From Gymnopus androsaceus JB14 (Eukaryota > Basidiomycota > Agaricomycetes > Agaricales > Omphalotaceae), in contig ML769454.1 in assembly GCA_009733575.1 (NCBI GenBank), positions 1 through 64,000 of the forward strand: a stretch of 64,000 bases of DNA. Reading direction: 5' to 3'. Made by a program: the position numbers and the translations under genes. Under the pieces are notes generated by a model. The model saw nothing but the letters and a program-made list of their open reading frames with translations. It did no database searches and had not been told where the DNA came from. The stretch's first letter is position 1; each line of letters begins with the position of its first letter. Positions 1-8,617 of this stretch are shown here, one piece after another.

Positions 1-417
1 CTGCTGTCATTTGCTTGGATTCTCGGGATACAGACACACATCATGGCTTCTCTCTTCGATTCTTCGCAGCTAAGAGGCATTACTGACAATGAACTTCCGC
101 ATGATCATCATATTTGGCGACACGATGTATATAAGTAGAGATTTCCGAGTGCATCCATTTGAGCTCTTCAAGCTAATTTGGGTCCGAGTCGTAGCCTAAC
201 GTGTTAAATACGGTATAAGGTTACTGGAAGCATCCCTTACTCCTTCCTCGCGCCCTTGGTACTTTAGGCTTGGTATGCGTTGAACCCTAGCCTATGGAAG
301 GTTCAACAGGCGCTGGCGTCTCCAACTCCGGTTAGGATCAGACATCCGTGTCCCAGTTGACGACGTTATATGGCGCATATGGGACTCTCGGCGCATCTCC
401 TCTCCGACGGCGACTTC

Positions 418-482
418 CATCCATCGAGTAGCCCTTTCGTGCTACTTCATACTTCTGTTACTGCCTCCAACTTCCTTTTTCT
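418..482. repeat. Partial copy of the retrotransposon terminal repeat
   Basis: This stretch matches the repeat found at both ends of the 2-7.4 kb retrotransposon (1991-2190 and 7343-7408). It has the GAGTAG..GCTACTT core, then ACTTCTGTTACTGCCTCCAAC and CTTCCTTTTTCTG, with a few substitutions. No internal element sequence follows, so it is probably a solo or truncated remnant of an older copy. Confidence 0.65.
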
Positions 483-510
483 GGCTCGATAGCGATGTTA
501 TGGGCATATA

Positions 511-533
511 AATAAATAAATAAATAAATAAAT
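511..533. repeat. (AAAT)n microsatellite
   Basis: About six AAAT units in a row are directly visible. No other feature is associated with it. Confidence 0.9.
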
Positions 534-806
534 CCCAAAAAGGAAAGAGGAAGGAGAGAAGAGAGGAAAGAGCGAAACCAACCTCTATTTCTGATATATG
601 TACCTCTTTGAGGGCGCATGACTCTATATACACCATTTTACCGGACGGAATGCTATCAAATTCAGTTTCGCTACAATGCGCCCAAGTTCAGGAAATAATT
701 CCAAATTAGGATCGGTATCAGCCGGGCGCTCGAAATATCCGAGTTGCCGGCTCACTGCCACACAGATAGCGATCCTAAAATGGGTTTATTTTGTTTCACG
801 TGTTCG

Positions 807-1037
807 CAAGGGGCTTTTCGGCACCAGAACGGCAGACAGAATGCTCTTAACGTGACCTATCAAATCCCGGAATGCTGATCCGAGTGCTTATGACAGCGGT
901 GTCGTAGAGGGCGGGGGCTCTATCGCTAAGGTAAGTGGTGACTTTTACAGTGTATATGAGTGTGATAGCAAATATCTGTATGGGTTTGTTAAGAACTACC
1001 TCGCGTGGTCTGCTGTTTGAACGCCAAATGCCCCTTG
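807..1037. mobile_element. hAT-like MITE, degraded copy (231 bp)
   Basis: The ends are imperfect inverted repeats beginning CAAGGGGC on the left and ending GCCCCTTG on the right, followed inward by ..GGCAGAC. The sequence just inside the left end (AACGGCAGACA, then CTTAACGTGACCT) matches the reverse complement of the right end of the copy at 43168-43504, so the two belong to one subfamily in opposite orientation. The flanking octamers, CGTGTTCG and CATGCTCA, match at 5 of 8 positions with all differences being transitions, as expected for an aged 8-bp target duplication. There is no coding capacity. Confidence 0.65.
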
Positions 1038-1217
1038 CATGCTCAATCACTGGATGTGTTGACCTCACCTTTTGAGAATTGGCTTGTGCATTACATGGAG
1101 CCTTAGGAGGTTCCTTTCCAAAGGTCCATTTTGTTCAGCTATATAGTCACACTGCCTCACAATCCAATTGCAATTTTACATCTTGCTTAGTTGCTTAACC
1201 ATGTTCAAGTTGTGCAC

Positions 1218-1720
1218 AGTACCAGGAAAGAATATTCACATTATGCAATGAATTTTCATTCAATTTCTATGATCTTAGGGGTTTGTACAGCCAAATAAAA
1301 CCTCTTTGAGGGAGCATCCTTACATTCCCATCAACCCTCTGTATCATCCCATAATCTCAATTTTTGCCCTTGCAAGGTACCAAGACTTGTAGGCATGACT
1401 TATAAAGTGAGTTTTGCCTCACATTTTATGTTCCTGGCAGCTATAGATAGCCTCAAAATATCTCTTCCACAGGATATCCTTACATCTGCACTACTCACTT
1501 CATTGTTAATCAATTTTATTTCTCACTTATGCAGGTACTAGAAAAGAGGGCATGGACTGTTCAATGAGTTTTGCTTCAATTTTCATGTTCTGGGCAGCTA
1601 TAGAAAGCCTAAGAGAACCATTTTTAAGTAATATTTCTATGTTTCTACTACTCACTTGTAGTGTCCCTTAATTTTAATTTTCATTTATGCAAGGAATGAA
1701 TGAGAATATTTATTTAAAGT
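1218..1720. repeat. Degenerate tandem repeat, about 158-bp period
   Basis: Related blocks begin near 1218 (GTACCAGGAAAG), 1376 (GGTACCAAGAC) and 1534 (GGTACTAGAAAAG), with a weaker one near 1692, giving a spacing of about 158 bp. Within each block similar phrases recur in order, such as GTTTTGC..CATTTTCATGTTC and GGCAGCTATAGA.AGCC. Divergence is high and no ORF runs through it. Confidence 0.6.
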
Positions 1721-1990
1721 AGTTATCAGGTATTCAAATACACTAAATTCCAAGATGTTTGCGTGCTTCTGGTGTTAACTCTGTGAGTGGTCCACACCGA
1801 GGTTGTACAGTGAGCAGAACTATTTGCAACATTATACTACTATTGACTAAAGTACAGACTCGAAGTACGTTGGCCGGACCAACTATCCGGATGCCACATG
1901 CACTTGCCATGTGCGTCCCACCTTATTCGGATATTATATAATACCGGCGCTATTTGCTATCGCTATCTGCCCACAGCATGGATAGCGAGC

Positions 1991-2190
1991 CCTTTTTCTG
2001 CTGTTATCGACCCTTAACATCGTGAGATCCATCGAGTAGCTCTTTCATGCTACTTAATACTTCTGTTACTGCCTCCAACTTCCTTTTTCTGCTGTTATCG
2101 ACCCTCAACGTCGTGAGATCCATCGAGTAGCTCTTTCGTGCTACTTAATACTTCTGTTACATACTGCCTCCAACTTCGTTCCTTTTTCTG
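1991..2190. repeat. Left terminal repeats of the retrotransposon (two A-B units, 91-bp period)
   Basis: Two head-to-tail copies of about 91 bp start with CCTTTTTCTG at 1991 and 2082; a third CCTTTTTCTG lies at 2181. Each copy has part A (TTATCGACCC..CTTCTGTTAC) and part B (TGCCTCCAACTTCC..). Part A alone recurs at 7343-7408. A single A at the 5' end and B-A-B at the 3' end is the split direct repeat layout known for Ngaro/PAT-type tyrosine-recombinase retrotransposons. The extra A-B unit could be an adjacent older copy. Confidence 0.7.
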
Positions 2191-2332
2191 CCCCAATTGC
2201 TTAGGTTCGAACCCGCGGACAGGTGTTTAGCCAGTAACCGACCCAGAGGGTCGTTTTTGTATTGGGAGAGTAGAGGTACTGGGGAGTACGATCAAGAAAG
2301 AGGGAGAGAGGCAAGAAGGACCGAAACTAGTG

Positions 2333-3340
2333 CTATAGGGCTAGTTGGTTTTGGTTGGTCCTGCGAGCAGCGAGCATTGCGTTTAGGACGAATGGATTTT
2401 TGCGGATGTAGATTTGGAACATTTCCGACGCCCAGCGACCCGCAGCTTGGATGGCTTGGGGAGGATCACCATCTTCGGCCATGGCCGTGGCGCCTCCGGC
2501 ACGCATCGACTGGCCGGCCCAGTGTGAATCAGGCTCAATTTCGCGTAGACGACGCATGAACCATGCTCGAGTAGGAACGGATCCTTCGGACGTGACCCAT
2601 AGGTGTGGGTGGAAAGGGAAACGCTCGTCACGGAGGTGGAGGAAACGTTGCAGTGTTTGTAGGGGGTGAAGGTTCCACTTTGGTAGGATTACAATTCGAT
2701 TTCCTTCAAAAAGGCGGTCGGCTTTGTGATATGGTAGCCAGAAAGAAAAGCCCGTGTCTTCCACGAATTCGAGCGAGCTTCTGAGTGTGACTTTTCGAAG
2801 GTTACGGATTGCAGGGTTGTCTGGCAGCATGAGCTCGCCAAGGCGAAGTAGCCCGCATGTGCCCGTGACAAGCATCGAGACGAAGAGGCAATGATCGTAC
2901 GTAGAGAGGTTGGATAGGGAATTCTCCGCATCAAGGAGATGTCTGCGCGTGAGGGGCTGCTTCCTGCGGATGGGCTTACTACGCAGTTTTTTCATACCGG
3001 ACAAAGTCTTCTTCACTAGTGCGGAATTTCGGTTTTGGCGTACTTCTGGGAAATAGATTTCGAGCCTTTCGCATATCCCTGAAAGGTATGACCCGACTGA
3101 GCGGGGTTCAATATGGTGGGACATGTATACAACGAAAAAAGACAGGGTGTCAGGGGTTGGGTCGAGTGGGAAAGAGTGCGTGGAGCAGAAGGCAATATAA
3201 GAGTTGAGATGAGAATTGTAGGTGTTTTGTGAGGAGACATCGGTTGCGAGGCCTAACACAATGTTACGACCTCTCACGAGCTCCTCCCTGGACCAGGGTC
3301 TGCAAGGCGGTTGCCTGGTCCTTGAAGATGCGATGTTCAT
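2333..3340 (-). CDS. Retrotransposon tyrosine recombinase (YR), 335 aa
   Basis: This enzyme should integrate circular retrotransposon cDNA without a target duplication. The C-terminal half carries the phage-integrase catalytic residues: R166 in GLLRLGEL, R280 in SMRAGGAT, W303 in GRW and the nucleophile Y311 in IYIRKNP. The His expected three residues before R280 is Gln277; this is seen in the sequence, and whether it is usual in this subfamily needs an alignment. The ORF has no stops or frameshifts. Its ATG overlaps the stop of the RT ORF as ATGA at 3340-3337, so translation probably depends on termination-reinitiation. Ordinary integrases of LTR elements are excluded because no zinc finger/DDE core is present. 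Confidence 0.85.
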   Translation of the reverse strand: MNIASSRTRQPPCRPWSREELVRGRNIVLGLATDVSSQNTYNSHLNSYIAFCSTHSFPLDPTPDTLSFFVVYMSHHIEPRSVGSYLSGICERLEIYFPEVRQNRNSALVKKTLSGMKKLRSKPIRRKQPLTRRHLLDAENSLSNLSTYDHCLFVSMLVTGTCGLLRLGELMLPDNPAIRNLRKVTLRSSLEFVEDTGFSFWLPYHKADRLFEGNRIVILPKWNLHPLQTLQRFLHLRDERFPFHPHLWVTSEGSVPTRAWFMRRLREIEPDSHWAGQSMRAGGATAMAEDGDPPQAIQAAGRWASEMFQIYIRKNPFVLNAMLAARRTNQNQLAL

Positions 3341-5910
3341 TTTTTGATCTCCCCCTGCGTCACTCGAGGGGTTTCCAGGTTGAGGATAGTCATATCTGGG
3401 TGAAGGGCTTTGACCGTGTCGAAATCGAAGCGCGACAGGGCATCTGCGACGGTGTTTTCAATACTGGGGATGTGGACAATGCGTAGGTCGATGTGGGATT
3501 GCATGAGGATGTCGACCGCGGCAATTAAGATTGGGTTGTAGTTAGGCAGGGCTCGAAGGGAGTTAAACATGTGAACCGTGTTCGAACTGTCAGATCTGAA
3601 CGTCAGACGGAGGGGTCGTTCCACGGTACCTCTACGTTCTGGCAAGGATACAATCCATTCGAGGGCAGCGAGGATGGTGAGAGCCTCCCAGTAAAAAATG
3701 TGACCAGCCATCGGGGACAAAGGGTCTGTATCACCTGAGAAACCTAAGTTATGGCTAGGAATCCAGAAACCCATGCCCTCTAGGCAAGCGTCCCCGTAAA
3801 TCACCATGTCGAATTCCGACAGAGGGTCCCAGTCGATATTCGCAAAGAGATACACGCCAGACGAGGTCTCGACGTGATCTGCGAACCAAGTGAGGTCATC
3901 CCGAACAACTTTATTGACGAAAATGGCCGCTGACTGGAGGGATTTCCCTCTCATTTTGTCGTATACATTAGAGAGAGCTGGCCACAAAAGTGGGAAGGCG
4001 TTCAGGGACCAGTTGATCCATCCGGCCAACTGTTGCCAGTCTTGGAGTGACCTCCGGCGCGACCCTGCAAATCTCCTGACCTGGACCACCAGCTCGTCCT
4101 TGCTGGTTGCTGGCAATGTGACCGTCATGGCGTTGGGGTCGACTAGGAACCCGATGATGGTTAACGTTTCGCCCCAGACCTGCTTCGCTTGTTTGTGAGG
4201 AATACCGAGGAAATCCCAAAGGCGGAGTAGTTTAACCTGCTCTCTGGGGAGCAGCAGTCCGTAAGGTTCGTAGAGTTCCATATCTCCTTCTAGTGCCACG
4301 CTGAAGCAGTCATCCATGAAACAGCAGAGCCAGATTATCAGGAGAACATGAATCGCTATCCATACGACCAGTCCCATCACCGAATTCCAAGCTCGCGGTG
4401 AGCCGCTGCTGCCAAAGCATGCTCTCCAGTCAATGAATCTTTTCTTCTTGGACTCGTCCCAGTTGCCCTTCTTATCCTCCTCCCTTGTTGGCATACCGGT
4501 GGTGACGACTTGTTTGATTTGCCAGAGAGGGTGCATGGGAAGTAGGCGGAAAGCGTTTGCCACGTCGGATTTCCACAGGACGAGGCGCTTCCCTGGGTTC
4601 TCTCTAGCGAAGGCGAGCAGTAGCGGCAGGAAGACTAGAAGTGAGTCCAGTCTGTTCCCTCTCGTTTGGGTTTTATCAATCATGTTGTTCTGGCAGTAAT
4701 CCCCGGCTGACTGGTGGGCTACGAGACGGAGATCTTCAGAGTGTGGTTTAGGTACCGCGATAACTGGCATTGAGTACATTCCAGGGAACAAGTCGGGTCC
4801 GAATGGTTGTGAGTGCCTCCCTAGCTCAGCTTCAAGTTGGCACTGACTATCGATGAAGTCTTGCTCTTTCGCTGATGGAAGGGGGGCCCACGAATTGTCC
4901 CAAGTGGTTGGAAACTCGTCTCTAGGACGTGTTGTAGCCCAGGGCCAGAACCCCTCTCTCAGGGCCATTAGGACCGACTTTACGAACGGTTGGTTTGGGT
5001 GAGTCTCCAGTAGCGACTCGAGGCGGTCAGTGTCAATGGATGTGCGTGTTTGGAACAAGTGGGGGTTTTGCTGGATAGTAGTCCATGCTGGGCTCCCAAA
5101 TTCGTGCAACGGAGGTCGAGGTAGAGGGTCGTCTTGCTCTGTGTAGCTCGCTGTCCTGCTCCCTTTCGGCGTCCCGTCGTTCCTAAACCCGAGACCCCTC
5201 ATGAATCTTGGGAGGTTTGAGCAGGATTCTACTCCATCTTCCTGCTCCGCTTCTTCTACTCCGACATCCCCTTCCGTATCTCCTTCATCCATCATAAATT
5301 CTACTGCTGCTCTCCAGAAAGGTGCAGTGGAGGTACGACTAGCCGGGGGCTCAATCGACTCCTGCACTCTACCTGTTCTAGCCGGGGATGCGCGACTAGC
5401 CGAGGGCTCAGTCGAATCCCGTTCACTTCCTGTTCCCCTCGCATCTGTTGGCGCCGTGTCCCTTCTCTCCACATTTCGAACATTGGTGCTTTCTGTCGCA
5501 ACCGTCGCAATTCCCTCGGTTGAACTTATTGCAAACCTCCTTGGCTCTGTTGCGGGAACGAGAGCTCTGTTGAGTGGAATTAGAGGTAGCGGGAGTTGGT
5601 GGTTGGAAATGGATTCCAGTGGGGAGGAGGTACATGTTCCGGAACCTAGCGACATCGGCGTGTTCGAGGTCATTGAAGAGAATATCTCTCCTAGAGCCGA
5701 TGAGTTGTCGCACGGCTCTGTCGTATTGGAGGACGTTCCTGTGGGAGCTCGAGTGATTGTCGTCAAAGAGATGCTGGATGTGTTTCTCATACGCATCAAG
5801 CTCTTTGTCTCGTTCAGCAAATGCGAAGGAGATGGCGTCCTTGGTAGCGTGCCAGGCTCGGCGCCATGTAACCTCATCCACAATGGCTTTGGAGGGAGCT
5901 GGTTTGGCAA
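3337..5910 (-). CDS. Reverse transcriptase-RNase H polyprotein, 857 aa
   Basis: The protein copies element RNA into DNA and removes the RNA strand. The first ~280 residues are low-complexity and overlap the gag ORF in the +1 frame, so the functional start may lie downstream of 5910. The RT fingers/palm follow (VIAVPKPHSEDLRLVAHQ), and the catalytic box is FMDD at residues ~531-534 in place of YxDD. RNase H begins near residue 700 (IYGDACLEGMGFW) and contains the acidic residues in FYWEAL, FRSDSS and NTVADALSRF. The ORF is intact. It ends in TGA overlapping the recombinase ATG. How ribosomes reach it from gag (frameshift, reinitiation or separate mRNA) cannot be read from sequence. Confidence 0.88.
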   Translation of the reverse strand: MPNQLPPKPLWMRLHGAEPGTLPRTPSPSHLLNETKSLMRMRNTSSISLTTITRAPTGTSSNTTEPCDNSSALGEIFSSMTSNTPMSLGSGTCTSSPLESISNHQLPLPLIPLNRALVPATEPRRFAISSTEGIATVATESTNVRNVERRDTAPTDARGTGSERDSTEPSASRASPARTGRVQESIEPPASRTSTAPFWRAAVEFMMDEGDTEGDVGVEEAEQEDGVESCSNLPRFMRGLGFRNDGTPKGSRTASYTEQDDPLPRPPLHEFGSPAWTTIQQNPHLFQTRTSIDTDRLESLLETHPNQPFVKSVLMALREGFWPWATTRPRDEFPTTWDNSWAPLPSAKEQDFIDSQCQLEAELGRHSQPFGPDLFPGMYSMPVIAVPKPHSEDLRLVAHQSAGDYCQNNMIDKTQTRGNRLDSLLVFLPLLLAFARENPGKRLVLWKSDVANAFRLLPMHPLWQIKQVVTTGMPTREEDKKGNWDESKKKRFIDWRACFGSSGSPRAWNSVMGLVVWIAIHVLLIIWLCCFMDDCFSVALEGDMELYEPYGLLLPREQVKLLRLWDFLGIPHKQAKQVWGETLTIIGFLVDPNAMTVTLPATSKDELVVQVRRFAGSRRRSLQDWQQLAGWINWSLNAFPLLWPALSNVYDKMRGKSLQSAAIFVNKVVRDDLTWFADHVETSSGVYLFANIDWDPLSEFDMVIYGDACLEGMGFWIPSHNLGFSGDTDPLSPMAGHIFYWEALTILAALEWIVSLPERRGTVERPLRLTFRSDSSNTVHMFNSLRALPNYNPILIAAVDILMQSHIDLRIVHIPSIENTVADALSRFDFDTVKALHPDMTILNLETPRVTQGEIKK

Positions 5911-6859
5911 GTGTAGTCAACTCAAGAGCGTCGGCGAACGAGTTGGAAACTGCTCGAGTGGTGTCTGGGATGTGATACGCTGAGATGACTGCGAGAACTT
6001 CGGAGAGCTTGATGTACTCATCTCGGAGGATGGGTTTCCACAGTTTCTTTGGCCAGATGGGATTACCTCCGCTCTGCTCGATACTGTCGATGGCTCCATC
6101 CAGGTCGAGTTTGTAGTTCTCAATAGCTTTAAGGATCCTCTGGTGTCTCTCCGGGAGAACGGACTTTCGGATAAACGCATCAGCAGACCAGTTGAACAAG
6201 GTCTCATCTTGTCTTGCGCGCTTCGATGGTTGGGTGACAGGTGCCTCTCCGTCGTCTTCATCTTCTTCGTCGGATGAGTCGTCGCGATTCCTTCGAGCCG
6301 CTCTTCTAACGTCCTCCTCTTCTGCCCTCTCTCTCTGGGCATCGGTTCTTTCTCTTCTGGGTTCTCTAGCCGCTGCAGGAGAGGCACGTCTTCCCCTTCC
6401 TGCTGAGTCCTGGCCCGTTCCCCTTCCGGTGGGCTCGACGTGAGCCGCTCCAGCAAGGAACGCCGCGATTCCTGGTAGATGGGGTGGATTTCCTGGTAAG
6501 CGGGAACCGGGTGAACCTGTTGGACCACCTGGTGCGGGGTTTCGCCGGAGCCCCTCTCGCTCTGCGTGGCGCGTACACCTCTCGTGGTCGTCAATGGACG
6601 CAAACCAAGGGTTGAGGGTGTCTCCGATAGCATACTGCCTATTGAGGTTGAAGACGCTGAATACGGCTTCAACATACTGTCGCATGGTAACACGTCCGAT
6701 GTCAGGGATGATGGTGCCGTTGATGACTTTGTCGAGGATGGATTGGAGGGCATCGGTTGTGATCTCGATAACCCTTTGCATTTCCGTTCCCAGAGTAGGG
6801 AGAGCAGGGAAGAACGACGCTCTTTCTCCAGGTTGGGGTTGATTTCTGGCATTGGACAT
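5423..6859 (-). CDS. Retrotransposon Gag-like protein with CCHC zinc knuckle, 478 aa
   Basis: This is the first ORF of the element, starting MSNARNQPQPGE. It has a helical middle region and a charged low-complexity stretch rich in R, E and D (around residues 170-230). The extreme C-terminus is cysteine-rich: CNKFNRGNCDGC, then a classical knuckle CSKCGEKGHGANRC (C-x2-C-x4-H-x4-C). This architecture fits an RNA-packaging nucleocapsid protein. The last ~490 nt overlap the RT ORF in another frame. No protease motif was found. Confidence 0.82.
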   Translation of the reverse strand: MSNARNQPQPGERASFFPALPTLGTEMQRVIEITTDALQSILDKVINGTIIPDIGRVTMRQYVEAVFSVFNLNRQYAIGDTLNPWFASIDDHERCTRHAEREGLRRNPAPGGPTGSPGSRLPGNPPHLPGIAAFLAGAAHVEPTGRGTGQDSAGRGRRASPAAAREPRRERTDAQRERAEEEDVRRAARRNRDDSSDEEDEDDGEAPVTQPSKRARQDETLFNWSADAFIRKSVLPERHQRILKAIENYKLDLDGAIDSIEQSGGNPIWPKKLWKPILRDEYIKLSEVLAVISAYHIPDTTRAVSNSFADALELTTLAKPAPSKAIVDEVTWRRAWHATKDAISFAFAERDKELDAYEKHIQHLFDDNHSSSHRNVLQYDRAVRQLIGSRRDILFNDLEHADVARFRNMYLLPTGIHFQPPTPATSNSTQQSSRSRNRAKEVCNKFNRGNCDGCDRKHQCSKCGEKGHGANRCEGNRK

Positions 6860-6922
6860 GAAGGAAAAATTTTTGATTCGATAGATGGCACATAGTGCTT
6901 AAACAATCGACGAACGACGTAG

Positions 6923-7043
6923 CCTAGTACGATCGGTGAGGAAGGAAAAGAGAGACAGAGATACAGAAACTGTGAGTATGTATAAAAATATATATATGAA
7001 TAGAATTATACCTAGTACGATCAGTGAGGAAGGAAAAGAGAGA
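6923..7043 (-). repeat. Two direct repeats in the retrotransposon 5' leader
   Basis: A ~33-bp phrase beginning CCTAGTACGATC and continuing GTGAGGAAGGAAAAGAGAGA occurs at 6923-6955 and again at 7011-7043 with one substitution. It lies between the 5' terminal repeat and the gag start codon, separated by an AT-rich run. Position suggests a promoter, packaging or priming role, but this is inference. Confidence 0.6.
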
Positions 7044-7342
7044 GGTAGGTACTAGGTAGTGAGTCGTACTGTATCTATAGTCGCGAGCTCGACAAACGGC
7101 GTATACACGCCAGCTACGGGGCAATGAAGGAATTTGAGTAATATTACCTGCAAGCAATTCTGGGCTGGAGGGTCCAGGCCAGATTGGAAGCACTGCTAAG
7201 CGGCCTTTTCACTTGTAGACCTCAGGCGGGCGGACCCGTGAATCCTGTAGGTAGAAAAGGCCTTAGCGAGGTGCGGGGAGACAATACTGAGAGCTAAACT
7301 CACCTTGCTATTAGCCTTGCGTAAACAATGTTTAAGCCCGAA

Positions 7343-7408
7343 TTATCGACCCTTAACATCGTGAGATCCGTTGAGTAGCTCTTTCGTGCTACTTAATACT
7401 TCTGTTAC
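7343..7408 (-). repeat. Right (5') terminal repeat A of the retrotransposon
   Basis: These 66 bp match the A part of the left repeats at 1991-2190, with two differences next to the core. The core at 7374-7393 is a perfect inverted repeat, AGTAGC and GCTACT, around an 8-nt spacer TCTTTCGT. Neither edge carries the B part, as expected for A1 of a split direct repeat. Confidence 0.7.
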
Positions 7409-7410
7409 TA

Positions 7411-7978
7411 TGGTACGCAGGGATATGCTTCCGATGCAGTTGGGGCACAATGAAAGAAGCTATTAAAATTCTGAGTAGACAGATCGTTTTGGCCTACTTC
7501 AAAACCCCCAAATTGAGCTTCCTAGATTTTTTACGATTTTCCTCGTTGCGTCGGGCGCTGCCCGAGCAAAAACAAGGATATGCTGTTTTTTGATGGCTGT
7601 AGTCACCGTTCTGTCACGTAGCGGCAAAGCTGGCAGAACCGGCAGTCTCACGATGACGCGCTCGGTATCGATGACGTTTTCAAAATCAGATTGTGTTGGT
7701 CACTGCCGAGCGGAACGGCACAGTGAACATTGAATTCCTTTTCCAACCCGAAAAGGAAGGTGTGAACCCAGGTACAGTGTGATTGCATAATATTTTCATA
7801 GAGAACCACGGCGACTCTTCATTTTCTGCTGTTATCGACCCTTAACATCGAGATTCACGATCGTGTTCCTTTCTGGCCAAAGTTGATTTGAATTCTTTCG
7901 TTTCCAAGAATCTCAATATAGTTTTGCATTTTGAGGAATTAACTTGCGGTGCGTTCACACGTATGTGCCACTGAATCA
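7411..7978. other. Non-coding stretch with a small terminal-repeat fragment (7822-7850)
   Basis: No supported gene is seen here. At 7822-7850 there is a 29-bp match to the junction of B-end and A-start of the retrotransposon repeat (TTTTCTGCTGTTATCGACCC then TTAACATCG), which then breaks off. It is likely another relic of the same element family. Confidence 0.55.
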
Positions 7979-8320
7979 CAAGGGGCATTCGGCATTGAAA
8001 TGGCAGACACAGAGCCTACCTTCTAATTTGTTGGTAAGCTGTCAGATCCACGCTACCACAGCAATGACCGAAGTCTAAATCTGGTATTCACCGTCACAAA
8101 TGAGAGTCGATCTCAGAGCAGGAGACCACTCAATCCTTCGAAGAATTGAGCTTGGATGCGTCGAACAAACGTTGAACGAACGGGACAACTTCTGGTGCAA
8201 GTCACGTGAGTATCTCAATGGCTGAATCTTAGATCCCTTACGTTGACCTCCAAGCTGTCACCCAATGCGGAAGGTAGGCTCTGTGTCTGCTGCCGAATGC
8301 CCCTTGCTGAATGCCCCTTG
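7979..8320. mobile_element. hAT-like MITE, 342 bp, perfect 8-bp target duplication
   Basis: The terminal inverted repeat starts CAAGGGGCATTCGGCA and continues inward to GCAGACACAGAGCCTACCTT on both ends. It is flanked by identical octamers CTGAATCA at 7971-7978 and 8321-8328. The right tip contains a tandem duplication of a 14-bp piece (GAATGCCCCTTGCT). There is no ORF. An 8-bp target duplication and a CA..TG tip are hallmarks of hAT non-autonomous elements. It lies about 300 bp upstream of the gene starting at 8618. Confidence 0.85.
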
Positions 8321-8617
8321 CTGAATCATATACTTACGATGGGCTACCGATTCAGTACTTATTTTTGTTCTTCTTATAGTATTCGTTCATTTGGCTTTGT
8401 GGCACTTCATGATGGATACAGTATTTCAAGCGTGTTCGAAAGCACAAGTATACTGCAAGTTCCGAAATCATTTCCGGTACCGTTTGTCCTCTCTAAATTG
8501 GAAGTGGCCGTTTCATTCGGTGAAGGTAATGACATAGCTTTTTCTAGGCGTTTGTGTTACCTGGAATCTTTATAAACATGAAAGTCCTAATTTTCAAACT
8601 CATATCTGCTCCTGATC

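Larger units (their letters stand above)
1991..7408 (-). mobile_element. Tyrosine-recombinase retrotransposon, DIRS/Ngaro-like, apparently complete
   Basis: Three long, uninterrupted ORFs lie in order on the minus strand: gag with a CCHC zinc knuckle (6859-5423), reverse transcriptase plus RNase H (5910-3337) and a tyrosine recombinase (3340-2333). They are bounded by split direct repeats (1991-2190 and 7343-7408). There is no aspartic protease or DDE integrase, and no methyltransferase between RT and the recombinase as in DIRS1, which favours the Ngaro branch. Intact ORFs suggest recent activity. Exact ends are uncertain because related fragments lie at 418-482 and 7822-7850. Confidence 0.85.

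Noticed and set aside
442..636. 64-codon minus ORF near the start of the window
   Set aside because: Its middle is a translated AAAT microsatellite.
5201..5983. 260-codon plus-strand ORF and other long plus-strand ORFs at 5.2-6.9 kb
   Set aside because: They are antisense shadows of gag and RT, with Ser/Val-rich composition caused by the opposite strand.
1991..7408. LTR retrotransposon (Gypsy/Copia)
   Set aside because: No protease or DDE integrase, and a tyrosine recombinase is present with split direct repeats instead of LTRs.
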